Origin: Cladophialophora immunda
Taxonomy: Eukaryota; Ascomycota; Eurotiomycetes; Chaetothyriales; Herpotrichiellaceae
Assembly: GCF_000835495.1 (NCBI RefSeq)
Contig: NW_015622547.1
Location: forward strand, 62,001-126,000
Reading direction: 5' to 3'
Length of the DNA stretch: 64,000 nt
In this document: positions 22,728-33,842 of the stretch, one piece after another
Numbering within the stretch: position 1 is the stretch's first letter
How the letters are laid out: each line of letters opens with the position of its first letter
Made by a program: the position numbers and the translations under genes
Notes under the pieces: generated by a model
Told to the model about the DNA's origin: nothing
The model's database searches: none
What the model saw: only the letters and a program-made list of their open reading frames with translations

Positions 22728-24791
22728 ATGGATCAAGCGGCAAACCTCACAAGTGGCACAGGAGCGACTCTCGCCGCAGTCCTTCAGCATTGGCAGCACA
22801 AGGCAGCGCCTCGAAAGGCAGGAGTTGAACCTCTACCAGACGAGCCGAAAAGAACATACAAAGGCACCAAGGTCGACATCACCGAATTGCAGCCTTCTAC
22901 ACCCAGAACACCCAACAAGACCTTCTCGGAACCCCCGATACGAGAATGGCCCCACGAACCAGTTCCCATCACAAACGAACCCATTGTCGAGCGGTGTTTG
23001 GATGCAGTCGATGTGATATTATGTCTACTGCCTTGTGTCCTCATCATGAAAGCCGGACTCTGTGTCCTAGCTTCCGAGGTTGACAAGACGCATGTAGGGC
23101 CCTCGATCGACAAGACCAGCCAGCTGACGCTCCGCCTGATCGAATTCAACAGCCAGCTCACCACCATATTTACAATCATCTTCATCGTTATTGTCTCCAC
23201 GACAGTGCGGCGGTACGCCCTGTGGAAGGCAGAAAAGGGGGCCACGCTGGGGGAGATCGAGCAACTGCACGCATCCATCAGCTTAACAGCGACCCTCAAG
23301 GCCATATGGTCGCTGCGGAGATTCACCTTGACCGGCGTGTCATTAGTCTTTCTCTGGTCTTGGTACTACGTGGGATCGCAGGCCGCGACGAGGGAGTACT
23401 CGTACCGCGATTCGGCCAGCTTTGGGACTCAATCGGTTGCATTTCTCAGTTCACATGCGGTATCTCCATTCCAAGGCGACCAGATCGACATCGACAAGGT
23501 CTCACCTGTTAAATTGACCGACATGACCGCGCGATATCACTTGTACAGTTCGTTTACGGCGGGGACCCAGAAGACCAACGTTCAAGGAGCCAGGGAAGTA
23601 CAAGGAGCAGACATCTACGGAGCCACTCTGACTCCGTGGTACGGCCCTGCCCGCGACAGTTCTTCGCTCGAATTCGACCGTCATGGATGGCTGGAGATTC
23701 CACACATGTCCGACCAGCCCGTCATGTCGTCGATCGGGACGTCATTGTACTGGATGAACCAGACGGCTGGGGCGAATGCCTGGACACCGCAGAAGATGGT
23801 GGGCTCTTTCACCTACCAAGTGTCCAACTTCCAAGCGAACTGCACGGCGCCATTCCTGTCCATCAAGGCCAAGCCAAAGGGGTCGCTGCCCGCGGTGTCC
23901 ACCACGATGAACATGACCGCCATGCCGTCGGACGCGACCAAACCCCGCGAATTGTATTTCTGGAACTGGGTCAACGACACTCACAGCCTGACGTCTACCT
24001 GTGAGATGACCAATGTGACCGTCCAGATCGAGGCCATCTGCACAGCAGCGACCTGCAAGCCCACGCGCATGAAGCACATCAGCTCCTCGCCCCGAACACT
24101 GCTCGATTCCGACGTCTTTGCCATGCCCTTTATCAATTCGCTGCTCCTGGCGTGCGGCATGCCGCAGCGCGAGGGCGACTACTCGACATTCGACAGCGAC
24201 AACGGCCTCGTCGACCTCAAGAACGACCTCAGCCAAGACGACCTCAACACTCCCGCCCTGCTCGAAAAGGCTAGCGCGGCCGCCCAATTCCCACTGTCAA
24301 TGGCCATCACGCGATACATGAACACGTACTTTACGTCGTCGCAGATGTTGCGCTACGAGAGCAATTTCCAGGACGATCTGGCCGTCAATGGCTCCCTGGC
24401 GCTGAACAACAACTCGGACTTTAGTTTCCTGAGCATGGACGGCGCCGTCTACAACCCGCAATACTCCCTGTCGTGGCCGTGGCTGGTCATGGACATGGTC
24501 TCCAACGTCGTCCTCCTCGCTGCGGGGCTGGGCGCGCTGTGGCTTAGGAAGCACACCCTGGCACCCGACATCTTCGGGTTCGTGAGCAGCTTAACGCGAG
24601 ACAACCCGCACCTGCATCTGCCCGAGGGAGGGAGCACGCTTTCGGGCATTGAGCGCAGCAGGAGGATGAAGATGGTCAAGGTCAAGATCGCGGACGTGGG
24701 AGAGAACTCGAGTGTGGGAAGAGTCGGCCTGACGCAGGTCGATGGACTGGAGGACGCGAAGGACTTGGAAAAGGGGAGGACGTACTACTAA
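22728..24791 (+). CDS. Large fungal membrane protein of unknown function
   Basis: Single-exon gene of 687 residues. About 90 hydrophilic residues precede three membrane helices (VDVILCLLPCVLIMKAGLCV; TTIFTIIFIVIVSTTV; FTLTGVSLVFLWSWYYVG). A roughly 350-residue loop follows, with many N-glycosylation sequons (NQT, NCT, NMT, NDT, NVT, NGS) and repeated cysteines, then a fourth helix (VSNVVLLAAGLGALWL) and a cytosolic tail with FVSSLTRDNPHLHLPEGG. The topology suggests an outward-facing glycosylated loop at the plasma membrane. The layout recurs in many fungal hypothetical proteins, but I know no function for it. The chosen ATG is the first in frame; the frame is open upstream without an ATG. 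Confidence 0.8.
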   Translation: MDQAANLTSGTGATLAAVLQHWQHKAAPRKAGVEPLPDEPKRTYKGTKVDITELQPSTPRTPNKTFSEPPIREWPHEPVPITNEPIVERCLDAVDVILCLLPCVLIMKAGLCVLASEVDKTHVGPSIDKTSQLTLRLIEFNSQLTTIFTIIFIVIVSTTVRRYALWKAEKGATLGEIEQLHASISLTATLKAIWSLRRFTLTGVSLVFLWSWYYVGSQAATREYSYRDSASFGTQSVAFLSSHAVSPFQGDQIDIDKVSPVKLTDMTARYHLYSSFTAGTQKTNVQGAREVQGADIYGATLTPWYGPARDSSSLEFDRHGWLEIPHMSDQPVMSSIGTSLYWMNQTAGANAWTPQKMVGSFTYQVSNFQANCTAPFLSIKAKPKGSLPAVSTTMNMTAMPSDATKPRELYFWNWVNDTHSLTSTCEMTNVTVQIEAICTAATCKPTRMKHISSSPRTLLDSDVFAMPFINSLLLACGMPQREGDYSTFDSDNGLVDLKNDLSQDDLNTPALLEKASAAAQFPLSMAITRYMNTYFTSSQMLRYESNFQDDLAVNGSLALNNNSDFSFLSMDGAVYNPQYSLSWPWLVMDMVSNVVLLAAGLGALWLRKHTLAPDIFGFVSSLTRDNPHLHLPEGGSTLSGIERSRRMKMVKVKIADVGENSSVGRVGLTQVDGLEDAKDLEKGRTYY

Positions 24792-24940
24792 TGAAAACTC
24801 CCCAGGGAAACTTGTTTGGCAGGCAAATGAAGACATATTAATCATAATGACACACGACCTTTTGTTTTTCATGACATTATCTATTCCGTCCCATGCCGCT
24901 GGTGCTGGCACTCGGCTGCTCATCTCCCCCCTAAGGGCTA

Positions 24941-25832
24941 TCATCGAATCGTAAATCCCCCATCAATCCTGACGTCCGCCCCGTTGATCATGCCACTCTC
25001 ATCGCGACAAAGGTACTCAATCGCGCTGGCCACCTCGTCCGGGACCGCGAACCGGCCCGTGGGGATCTCAGCCAAGTGCTTCGCCTTCTTGTCTTCGTCT
25101 GCCCACGCCTTTGCAGCCAACGGAGTCCACGTCACCGTCGGCGAGACCGTGTTGGCGGTAATGCCCTTGGATCCCCACTCAGAGGCCATGCAGCGGGTCA
25201 GTCCCAGCAATCCGGCCTTGGAGGCGCAGTAGGCGCCGTGCCCATCGAGCGCGACATGCGCGGCTTGTGATGCGATGCTGACGATGCGCCCGGCGGGTGG
25301 AGTTCCGTCGAATCGCGCGGCTCGGGATTGATAGAGGTGGAAGAAAGCATTGCTGCAATTGAACGGCCCCAAGAGGTTCGGTAGGAAGTTGCTCATCGCT
25401 TCCTCCGCCGACGTCTCCTCGAGGGGCTGGACGGAGACATAGCCCGCCGCGTTGACCAGTATACTCGGGAAAGGCTGGAACGCCGAAGGATCTGCGAGTT
25501 TCCCGTCCTTGCCTAAGATCTCTTTGACCGAGGCTTCTGAGGTGATGTCGCATTCAAATGTCCACACCCTTTCCGGGTGCTCAGAACCAAATACCCGGTT
25601 CAAGGTGTCGACCACGCGGTCTCGTTCAAATGGAGCGTACAGAAGGGCGACGCCGGCCCCCCGCGCATGGAGACGATGAGCGACTGATGAACCGAGTCCG
25701 CCTGTGGCCGAATGAGCAGGATATCGCAATGATTGGGAGGGAGAGGCAGGGATGATCCTGGGCTGGGAAGGAAGCAAACTCACCGATGCCGCCAGCTATG
25801 ATCGCTAGGCGTCCTTGATATGCGGAATCCAT
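24941..25832 (-). CDS. Short-chain dehydrogenase/reductase (SDR) A
   Basis: Two exons (25832-25784, 25701-24941) give 269 residues. The 82-nt intron splits the cofactor loop; splicing yields GGIGGLGSSVAHRL. Also seen: LVNAAG (NAG motif), SIASQAAHVALDGHGAYCAS followed by K (catalytic Ser, Tyr and Lys), and the C-terminal INGADVRIDGGFTIR typical of classical SDRs such as 3-oxoacyl-ACP-reductase-like enzymes. Known role: NAD(P)-dependent oxidation or reduction of an alcohol/ketone pair; substrate unknown. It converges with the membrane protein gene with only about 150 bases between stops. Confidence 0.9.
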
Positions 25833-26701
25833 GTTGGGAAGAGGTTGCACAAGGTCCAGATCAGAGGAATTCTAGTCGTGCGAGAGGTCTTTTTATATTA
25901 ATATCCCGCTGCCAATACCCCATCAGGAGGAGAGATGCAACTCCATGACCCCGCACAAACTACGACAGTAATACAGCCTGATATCACGTTGTCCATGTGC
26001 CGTGACATGGCTACTTAGGTACATACCTTCCTACATGGGTATTATATAGATGGGTCAAGAAGACTGCGGAATTGAGAAGGCGTTACAACTAACTACAGAC
26101 CAAGTTCCTAAGTAGATAGCATTCTCGACCGTGTATTGTCCTCCCTATATCACCAAACACTACAGGGAGACATCAACTAGAGGCTCACAGAACAAAAAGG
26201 CGCCAGAGTTGATCTCGTGTCATTAGATCCGGCGCCAAAATATATATACCTAATATCTGCAGCTTCCAGACTCTGCGCGCTCGGGAAACATGACTCTTCT
26301 TCCTTATGGATAAACTCCTGTATGGCTCGCTATGGAATCTCTCAATCGCAACAAAACATCGTCTCGGATGATCTCCACCATTACCGTTCCTGCGACCACG
26401 AATCCCCCCTTGCTGTGAAGATTACACAAGGTCTCGGCCAAGCCGCGGAGGTATCATTCACGCCTCGATCGAACCTTCGTTGCCCTCGATAAGCCACTGT
26501 ATCCTTGGAGCAGGCCCAAGCAGCAGGTTGGCTGTACAGTGGGTAACTGTTCGGGGTTTCCTTGATCGAGAATCCTCCAACGGCGTGATTGGGCAGGGCT
26601 AACGGGGGTAGCTCCAATAACAGTCCGATATTCACGTGGCAGTCTTAAAGCTCCTTGTGGTGGTCAGGAAAGCCATAAGCACACTTGGTTGCGGATTTGA
26701 A
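25833..26701. other. Intergenic region
   Basis: About 870 bases between the SDR A start and the SLA1 stop. No gene seen; presumably the SDR promoter and SLA1 3' UTR. Confidence 0.5.
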
Positions 26702-29700
26702 TCAGAAGCCGAACGGATTTTGTGCAGCTAGATTCTTGTCAGTATCCTTTTATGTGATCGTAGCCCGTCAAATGGAAACATACTCGCATTGGCAAGGTTT
26801 GCTCTTCTCCCTGTCGGTTGAGGAGTCAACTTCTTAGCCTCAGGAACTCCAAATTTCACAGGAGGAGCGGGGCCAGTCTTTTGTGGCTGTAGAGGTGCAA
26901 TCGTTGGGAGTTGAGGAAGAGGTGGCAGCGGTGGCACTGGCGGTGTTTGGAAGCCCCCGAATCCATTCTGCTGCGGCACTTGTCCGAAGCCAGTGGCTTG
27001 TGATTGCAGAGGTTGCTGGAAGGCAGTTTGTTGAGGTTGAAGAGGTGCTGGCTGGGGGAATCCTCCCTGGGTTTGAACCCCTGGACCAAATCCATTGATC
27101 TGAGGTTGAGGGGGAGGAGACACAAACCCAGTCCTTTGCGGTTGAAGGGCTGGTGGAAGAACCGTGTTGATGCCGCCTGGCGGTGGGCTTTGCTGGAATG
27201 GTATACCTGTAGGTTGGGGCTGGAAGGGCGGTCGTGGATCCGCAAAGGGACTTCCAGCTGCATTCCCATTTATGTATGGCTGCTGTTGGAACTGGCCAAA
27301 TTGCTGTGGCTGCTGGAAGCCTGTAGCTTGCGGAGCCAGTCCAAATTGTCCAACACCTTGGTTTGGTTGAATAAAGCCAGTAGCCTGAGGCTGCAACTGC
27401 AGCTGTTGGAATTGCTGCTGCAAGCGTTGCTGGGATAGATCGTTCAAGCTCTGCCCTGGGGGAGCTTGCAGAGCTGATGCTCGTGGAATACCTGTCAGTT
27501 GCGGTTGCAATGGTTGCAGACCAAACTGGTTTTGTTGAGGATTTTGAGGAGCCGAAGTCGGGCGAGGAGGAGGCGGGAGCAGCCCAGCACCGGTAAAGCT
27601 CTGCTGTGGTGCCAGAGGTCGCTGTCTGGGAATGTTTAATTGCTGCTGAGGTTGGAACGCAGTAACTTGAGCCTGCAGTTGTGGAGGTGGTTGGTTCAGT
27701 TGCGAGAAGAAAGCAGGATTGGCACCGGTTTGTTGGGGTTGCTGTACAGGTGGAGCAGGCTGCGGCTGAGGTTGTGGTGGTGGCTGTTGAACCGGCGCAG
27801 GAGCGGGCGCAGGAGTAGGCTGAAGAGGAGCCGGCAGCGGTCCGTCGAGCAGAGAAGACAAGTCCTTCGTTGCCCCCGTTGGAGGTTTGGGCCCCGGTGA
27901 TGGGGTGGCAGCAGCAGCAGGAGCAGGAGCCGGGGCTGTTTGTGAGGCGGCGGGTGGGTGGCTAGGGGCCTTGACAGTCCAAGCATCGTCGTCGAAACCG
28001 CCCGTAATGGGCTCCCTCGGAGGCGCCTGAGTAAGAGGCGTTGCTCTTGCGTCCGAAGGTTGCCTCTTCTCCTCCTCCTTCGGCGCAAAGGCATCTGCGT
28101 CGACAACATCGCTTGTCGACCGGGTTGCCTCCGGTCTACCTCTGCGTGTGTTGTTATGTAAAGTGCCACCTGGGCCCGAGAAGAGGCCACCCTGTGCCGT
28201 TTCTCCATTGATACCGTTCGTCGTCGGAGCTCGGGTTCGTGCGAATTTCTGATCCAAAAACTTCATCACTTTCAATATATCGCCCTCCTTCAAACCCAAA
28301 GTCCGCAGAGTTTCGGGTGTGATGTCAGGGAGGACACTTTCATCCATCGAATCCCGAATCATGGCCTGAGCATATCGGTCGCAATGGTGAGGATGGACAC
28401 CCGCCGTGACGAAGAAATCAAACCAATCGTAGTCGGGGACTTTTCCCTGCTCTGTTGCCCTGGCTCCGACGCTGGCTCCGCTTCGAGCGTTTGGTTGCTC
28501 TTGATTTCGATGTCTCATCTTAATCAAATCAGCCACTGGAATGTGCTCCTCGATCGGTTCGTGTATTACCTGCTCAACGTACTCAAGGTCCTCAGGTGAC
28601 ATCTTCGTTACAGGAACGGCGATCTTGACACCATTGACCTTGTGCAAATGGATCTTGCCATCCGTCACTCGCAAGAATTCCGCTTCAACTTTGAATGTTC
28701 CCGAGTGGTCCGTCCATGTTCTGACCTTCTCAGGGTCTGGCTTCGACCGACTCTTTTTCCGCTCATCCTTCTCTCTCCGATCTCGTCGGCGTGGTTGCTC
28801 ATCGGCGAGGCTGCTGCCGCGCTGGGGGATTTCACTGCGAGATCTTGCGAGCTCCGCTTCTTGTCGGGCCCTGTCAACTCGGGCCGCCTCCCTTGCCAGC
28901 CGTTCTTCTTCAAGTCGATTTTGATCAACCACGGACAAACCAGCATTGGTGCCAGATCGCGAAGGCGGCTCGATCGTTGTAAACCCTGTGACCTCAATGT
29001 AGCTGCTTGGTACAACACCTTCTTTGCCATTCTTCAGGCGTCTGACATTCCACCATTCTTCAGATTTGGAGTCGTCCAGAATGATAACCTCGTCGCCTAT
29101 GCCGACTGTGACTTCGTCGTCACCCTGGGCCGGAAAATCGTAGAGGACCTTTCCCTTCTTGTGTGTGGCCCCCCCGCTGGCAGCAGTCATGACTTCCCGG
29201 AGACCTTCGGCCCTCTGAGCACCTTTAATTTCCCCCAGCGCAGACACAATCTCTTCTGCAGTATCCTTTGCACCTGCGTGCAGGTCCAGGCTTTTACTCG
29301 GCTTGACGAACTCAATGAAAACGTGTTTGCCTTCGATTGAATAATGTGTCATCTTATCTGCAGTCCATTCCTGTGAAGGTCCGTCTCTCGACTTTTCGGG
29401 AGCGAGCATGATCGTGCCCGTCGCGATATTGATGCCTAACGTTGTCGGCATTTTCCTCCTCCTTCCCATGGCTGAGACCATTTCACTGATGTTGTACAGG
29501 TGAAACCCGCCAGCGGATCGGATCGCAGCGTCTTCATCCTCCGGCTGTGGGATGGCTCGATTATAGGGAGGAGAAGGCAGTGGACCTTGAGATACTTCGT
29601 GTGATGTAGGTCGTCGTGGGAGGGCTGGTGCAGGCTCTTCTTCGTCCGAGGCGTCTGGAGTAAACTGTTGACGTTGGATAGCAGGTGGCGGAGACGGTAT

Positions 29701-30273
29701 TGTTCGAGCAGCGGTTGGGGAAGTGGGAGCTCCGCCTCCCAAGACGCGGGCCAAATTTGCGGCAGGACTGTGCACAGATCGAGCCGGGGAGACCGGACTT
29801 GCGGGCGTCTCTGGCTCAGCTGCCAGCGGATTCGAGTATCCTCTTGACCGCACAGATGGCGACCGCGGAGGGGGAGCGGGTGTAGCAGAGGCCGAGCTTA
29901 ATATCTCAATGTAGTTGGCTGGCGCAAAGCCGAAATCATCACCGACACCAACCAAGGTCCAGTCCGGGTCGGAGGTATCATAGACGTTCAGCACAGCATC
30001 CTCCGCGAAGGAAACTTCCTCGTCGGTCTGGCGAGTATAGTCATAGAGAGCTTTGGCAGTATGGGCGGGCTTTGCCTCTTCGACATAGTTGTTTGGAATC
30101 AAGCCTTCGGGTTCGTCGTCATCATCACCGGCAGCTTTTTTCTTTGCCTTCCACCAGTCATCGTCGGTGCTCTTCTCTAGAATATATAACAGTTCCCCTT
30201 CCTTGATCTCTAACTCGCCACTGCTCTGCGGGTGGTAGTCGTAGATGGCGGTGCATATCGCAACGAAGCCCAT
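26702..30273 (-). CDS. SLA1: Actin-patch endocytic adaptor SLA1
   Basis: Two exons (30273-26784, 26727-26702) give 1171 residues; the 56-nt intron before the last codons restores the C terminus NPFGF. Domains: SH3-1 (about 5-65), SH3-2 (75-125), a conserved block at about 255-360, SH3-3 (373-430), a charged Glu/Arg helix, SHD1 (518-570, with VRTWTDHSGTFKVEAEFLRV) and SHD2/SAM-like (615-680, with YDWFDFFVTAGV). The remaining Pro/Gln-rich tail has repeats such as LQPQRTGF, LQPQKTGP and PQPTGIPF, matching the LxxQxTG sites phosphorylated by Ark1/Prk1 kinases in yeast. Known role: links cargo (NPFxD signals via SHD1), clathrin and the Arp2/3 activator Las17 at endocytic sites. Housekeeping gene. 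Confidence 0.95.
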
Positions 30274-30980
30274 ACTGGGGACTGAGGCGGAATCGATGGG
30301 CAGAGAGCAGCAGCAGTTGTCAGATGGACTGGGTGAAGGTATATGCCATCAATGTGAAGTCGGACGAGTCGGAGAGAATGGAAGGAAAACGAGGTAGCGC
30401 AATTTGGAGGTTTCACCTCGACGGCTAAGCGAACAGTAAGATGGCCTGCTAGCGGGCGAGGACGAGTGAGGGTGAGGACGAGGGCGACAGTGGCGCTACG
30501 CGGTTTGAAGCCGAGGGCTTTTTGACGAGTGGCTGAATGCGGCTCTGGAGGTCGTCAATGTACAAGAACTATCACGCTCACAAAGACAAATAGTGGAACA
30601 AGCGGATGGGATGGCAGGATCAGAAGTCACAAGTTGAGTTGCTCGGGGTGCTCGAGGTGTGCTCGCAGTTTGAGCCAGTTCCAGGAACCTCCCCGGCGCA
30701 ACTGGATGCCAAGAAGGGGCCTGCGAGTTGCGTCTCCCGTCACCACCACCATCACCACCGTCTCCGCCATCATCCACCGGCACCGGCACCCAAAAATGCT
30801 TACATCAACATGCATGAAGATACAGGATCTCCACGTATCACGACTACCGTGCTTAGAAGTTGTATTCTGACCCGGGTGCCGTGCACCTCTCAAGCCACGT
30901 CGGACTTGCGCATGCACGTTGGCCATATCAAGGCATTCAGGCGAGCATCATTGACCTATCCGTACTACAAGTCATATGGC
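30274..30980. other. Intergenic region, SLA1 promoter and YOS9 3' end
   Basis: About 700 bases with no supported gene. A short CAC/ATC-rich run lies near 30740-30780. Confidence 0.5.
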
Positions 30981-32460
30981 TTAGGCCTCTCCAGCATATT
31001 CTTCCTGGCTGCCAATACCTTCTTCGTTCTCTGTTGATGGAGGCTTGCTCTCTTCCTGCTCGTCACTCTCTTCGTCATCATCTGTGGCCACCACGCCTCT
31101 GAGTTGAATGTGCCCATTCACATCGTCTAAACGCTCAATCTTCCAGTCCTTGGTGCCGGCTAACTTCTGCAGCTCTTTGCGAAAGGCATCAATATCCTCT
31201 GGGCTCAGATCAAGCTTCTCGAGCTCCGCCTTGGACATGCCAGAGATCTGTCCCTTCTTCTGCATGATGACCGTCTCGGCCTTCTCGTCTTTGGTCAGGA
31301 CAATCCGCCCTCTCTCGAGCCTCTTGCCCTCGCGACCTACGAGTCTCATGGCACCCACTTCGATATTGCCCAGCATGATCTGTTGAGGCTGCCCTTGGCC
31401 CAGCGCTTGGCGAGAGCCTTCCTCTTCGTGACGCGCTTCCCACGCCTCCACGTCATCTTCGGAGATGATCTCCCGGCAAGTGACGAGATGAGCGCGACTT
31501 TCCTTTGGCGGCTGGAATGCGACATCGTTGCAAAGCCGTGGCGTGTAGATGATCATGAGATAGGCGCAGGTAGCCGTCTCCTTGATCCAGCCAATTCGGT
31601 CGGTCAACTGCGGGTTGCAGTGGAATTGTACCTCGATCTTGCGGTCATTGCCCGTGAGATCGCATGGCGTCCCTCCCTCCAGCCGCTGCACCAGGTAGTT
31701 GGTCTCGGCTTTTGACCTTACTTCGGTAGAGAGTGCCTTATCGGAGCCAGGTTGTGGCTTCGAATCTCCCTGTTTCGGAGTTTCAAACTTGCCCAAGACG
31801 TAGGTTGGAGTGGTAGGGTCTTCTTGCGGTGGCCATATCCTGCCATTCGTGCCCGGGGGGAGGGCATGAAATTGGGTTACCTGAGCGTTATAGCAGAAGG
31901 AATAGGTCCACCAGCCCGTAGAGTAATATAGGCATTGGTTCGACGCCATCCCTTGTAGAAGCTGTGAAGCTCTTGCGACGGCTTGGTCCAACTCTTTTTC
32001 GCGATCGGCCGCAGTCGGCTCGGGGGTCGTCCGATTGTCGATGATCTCTTTCGCTTCGGGGATGAAGCACAGGTGCGGGTACCCATGCAAGAGGAGGCGC
32101 TCATAAGAGCCCGATTGCGTCGGATCTTCTGGGACCGACTCGCTGTCCGTCTCCGGGTTAAGGCTCGCGGAGAGATCCTTCAATTGTGTCTGCGATGACC
32201 GTGGAGCATCAGAAGCGGCTTCCCTCCGCCGCCGGTCTAAAAGATCCGCGGCATCTGTGTCGAGAATGTATGATTTTGCGAATTCAATGCTATACTATGC
32301 CATTGTCAGCGTTGGACCATTACCCAGCGGAAGAGCTATAGAATACTTGGGGGAACGCAAACAGATCGTCGTTGACGCTAAAGGTCGTTTCGCTTGCCCG
32401 ACAGACGCACAGCACCAAGCAAAGCACCAAACAAGCCCGAAGACCAAGATAACTCCTCAT
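30981..32460 (-). CDS. YOS9: YOS9/OS-9 ER lectin (MRH domain)
   Basis: Two exons (32460-32347, 32294-30981; 52-nt intron) give 475 residues. The first exon encodes a signal peptide (MRSYLGLRACLVLCLVLCVC). The mannose-6-phosphate-receptor-homology domain shows CLYYSTGWWTYSFCYNAQV, PCDLTGNDRKIEVQFHCNP and YLMIIYTPRLC, with the WW pair and paired cysteines expected for glycan binding. The C-terminal third is acidic and ends EEYAGEA, without a canonical HDEL signal. Known role: reads trimmed N-glycans on misfolded proteins in the ER lumen and hands them to the Hrd1 ubiquitin ligase complex for degradation. Without the first intron the protein would lack its signal peptide, which supports the model. 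Confidence 0.93.
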
Positions 32461-33842
32461 CACGATTCAAGTCGCCCAGTTACATGACTGGTGGTTAGGC
32501 AGTGGTTCCGGCTCAATTCGCCAGGAAAACAACACGTCGCTGCAAGTGCACGGCACGGAAGCGATGGTGACATGCGCCAAGGTGAGTAAAAACAGCGGGC
32601 AGATCACCCCGGATCGGGTCGAGGGTGATGCCGCCCTATGCTTACCGCCAGCTCGCGCGAGCAGGTGTGAGAGATTACACGTGTCTCACCTGTCGTAGGG
32701 GCTAAAAGATGTTAGCTATAATTGGCCTTTCCGGGCCACCTGTCACGAGGGGTATCGAGCGCTCTGTATTTCCGATAATAAAGCAAGCGTCTTGGAAATA
32801 GCGCCCCGAAAGGGACAATTCTACCCTCTTAAGCGAAAGGGTAATATAGATATATTGCGAAGGAGCCAGCCTCGCTGCTTTCGCCCGCCAAGGTCCTCCA
32901 CTGCGTCCCGAGCGCCGTCGCCCTCCCCCTCCTTCCATTCTATCGACCCTCTCCCTAACGCATTAAACACTGACATCTTTTGGTCACAACTGTCGTTCTT
33001 TTGATAGCTTGAGAACGAGACTGTTCCTGATACGTTCTGTACGAGGGCACATAGAGTCAGATAGTCTGTCAGGTTGTCAAATTGACAAAGACATGCTTGA
33101 CACGTGGTTGAAGCTTGAGGCGCGGCGCTTCGATTTCCTCGAAGCCTGGGAACAGAAATGTGTTCGTGGCACTCTCAATCTCTTCCCACAATCCACCGGG
33201 AATTTGTCATGTCGCAGGGGTGTAAGAGGCATGAACACGGCCAAGACGAGGGAATTCGACACCTAGCTCTCCCCTCTTTAGAGGCTGATGCCGCCCTGTG
33301 CTCACTGCTCTCACGAGTGGTCGCCTCACCAGTCGAGCTTGGCATGGCAGCCTCGCAACTGATAAAGAGACATTCAGCTTCTTTCGAGCAGATCTCAACT
33401 TCCAGAGCGCCCTCACGGCGTGCTCTAGTGCGGACATACTACGATATCTGACGTTTGCGTACAATCTTGCACATGGAACAAGTGACCTCCGAGATTCTTC
33501 ATGCTATCTGAGGGCGTAAGGCTGAGACAGCTCATGGGTAGGAGCAACAACAGCACATCGATATTTCCGTCCCAAGAGGTACACGGTTGTGAGAAAACTG
33601 TATACGAGCGCTTGAACAAAAGGATATTCTCGAATCGAGTCAACGCAGGCCTTGGGAGAAGCCACTGCAGTGGGAGACGAGAAGCTTGAATCCCCAGAAC
33701 TGCACTTGGACCAAGGTATGTCATACTGCATGTCTAGATGTTGTTATTGCTTACATTCTGATAAACTAGAAATGCCTGTCAACAACTATGCTCTCAATGC
33801 AGCGCCCGAGTATAGAGTCAGGACTGATGCTGGTACCCTGTT
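32461..33842. other. Region between YOS9 and a broken kinase-like gene
   Basis: About 1.4 kb. Several overlapping plus-strand frames between 33009 and 33690 may be decayed upstream parts of the kinase-like gene, but I could not join them into a recognisable protein. Confidence 0.4.

Noticed and set aside
27004..27900. Leu/Trp/Arg-rich plus-strand frames of up to 144 codons
   Set aside because: They are antisense shadows of the Pro/Gln-rich tail of SLA1; the composition follows directly from CAG/CCA-rich codons on the other strand.
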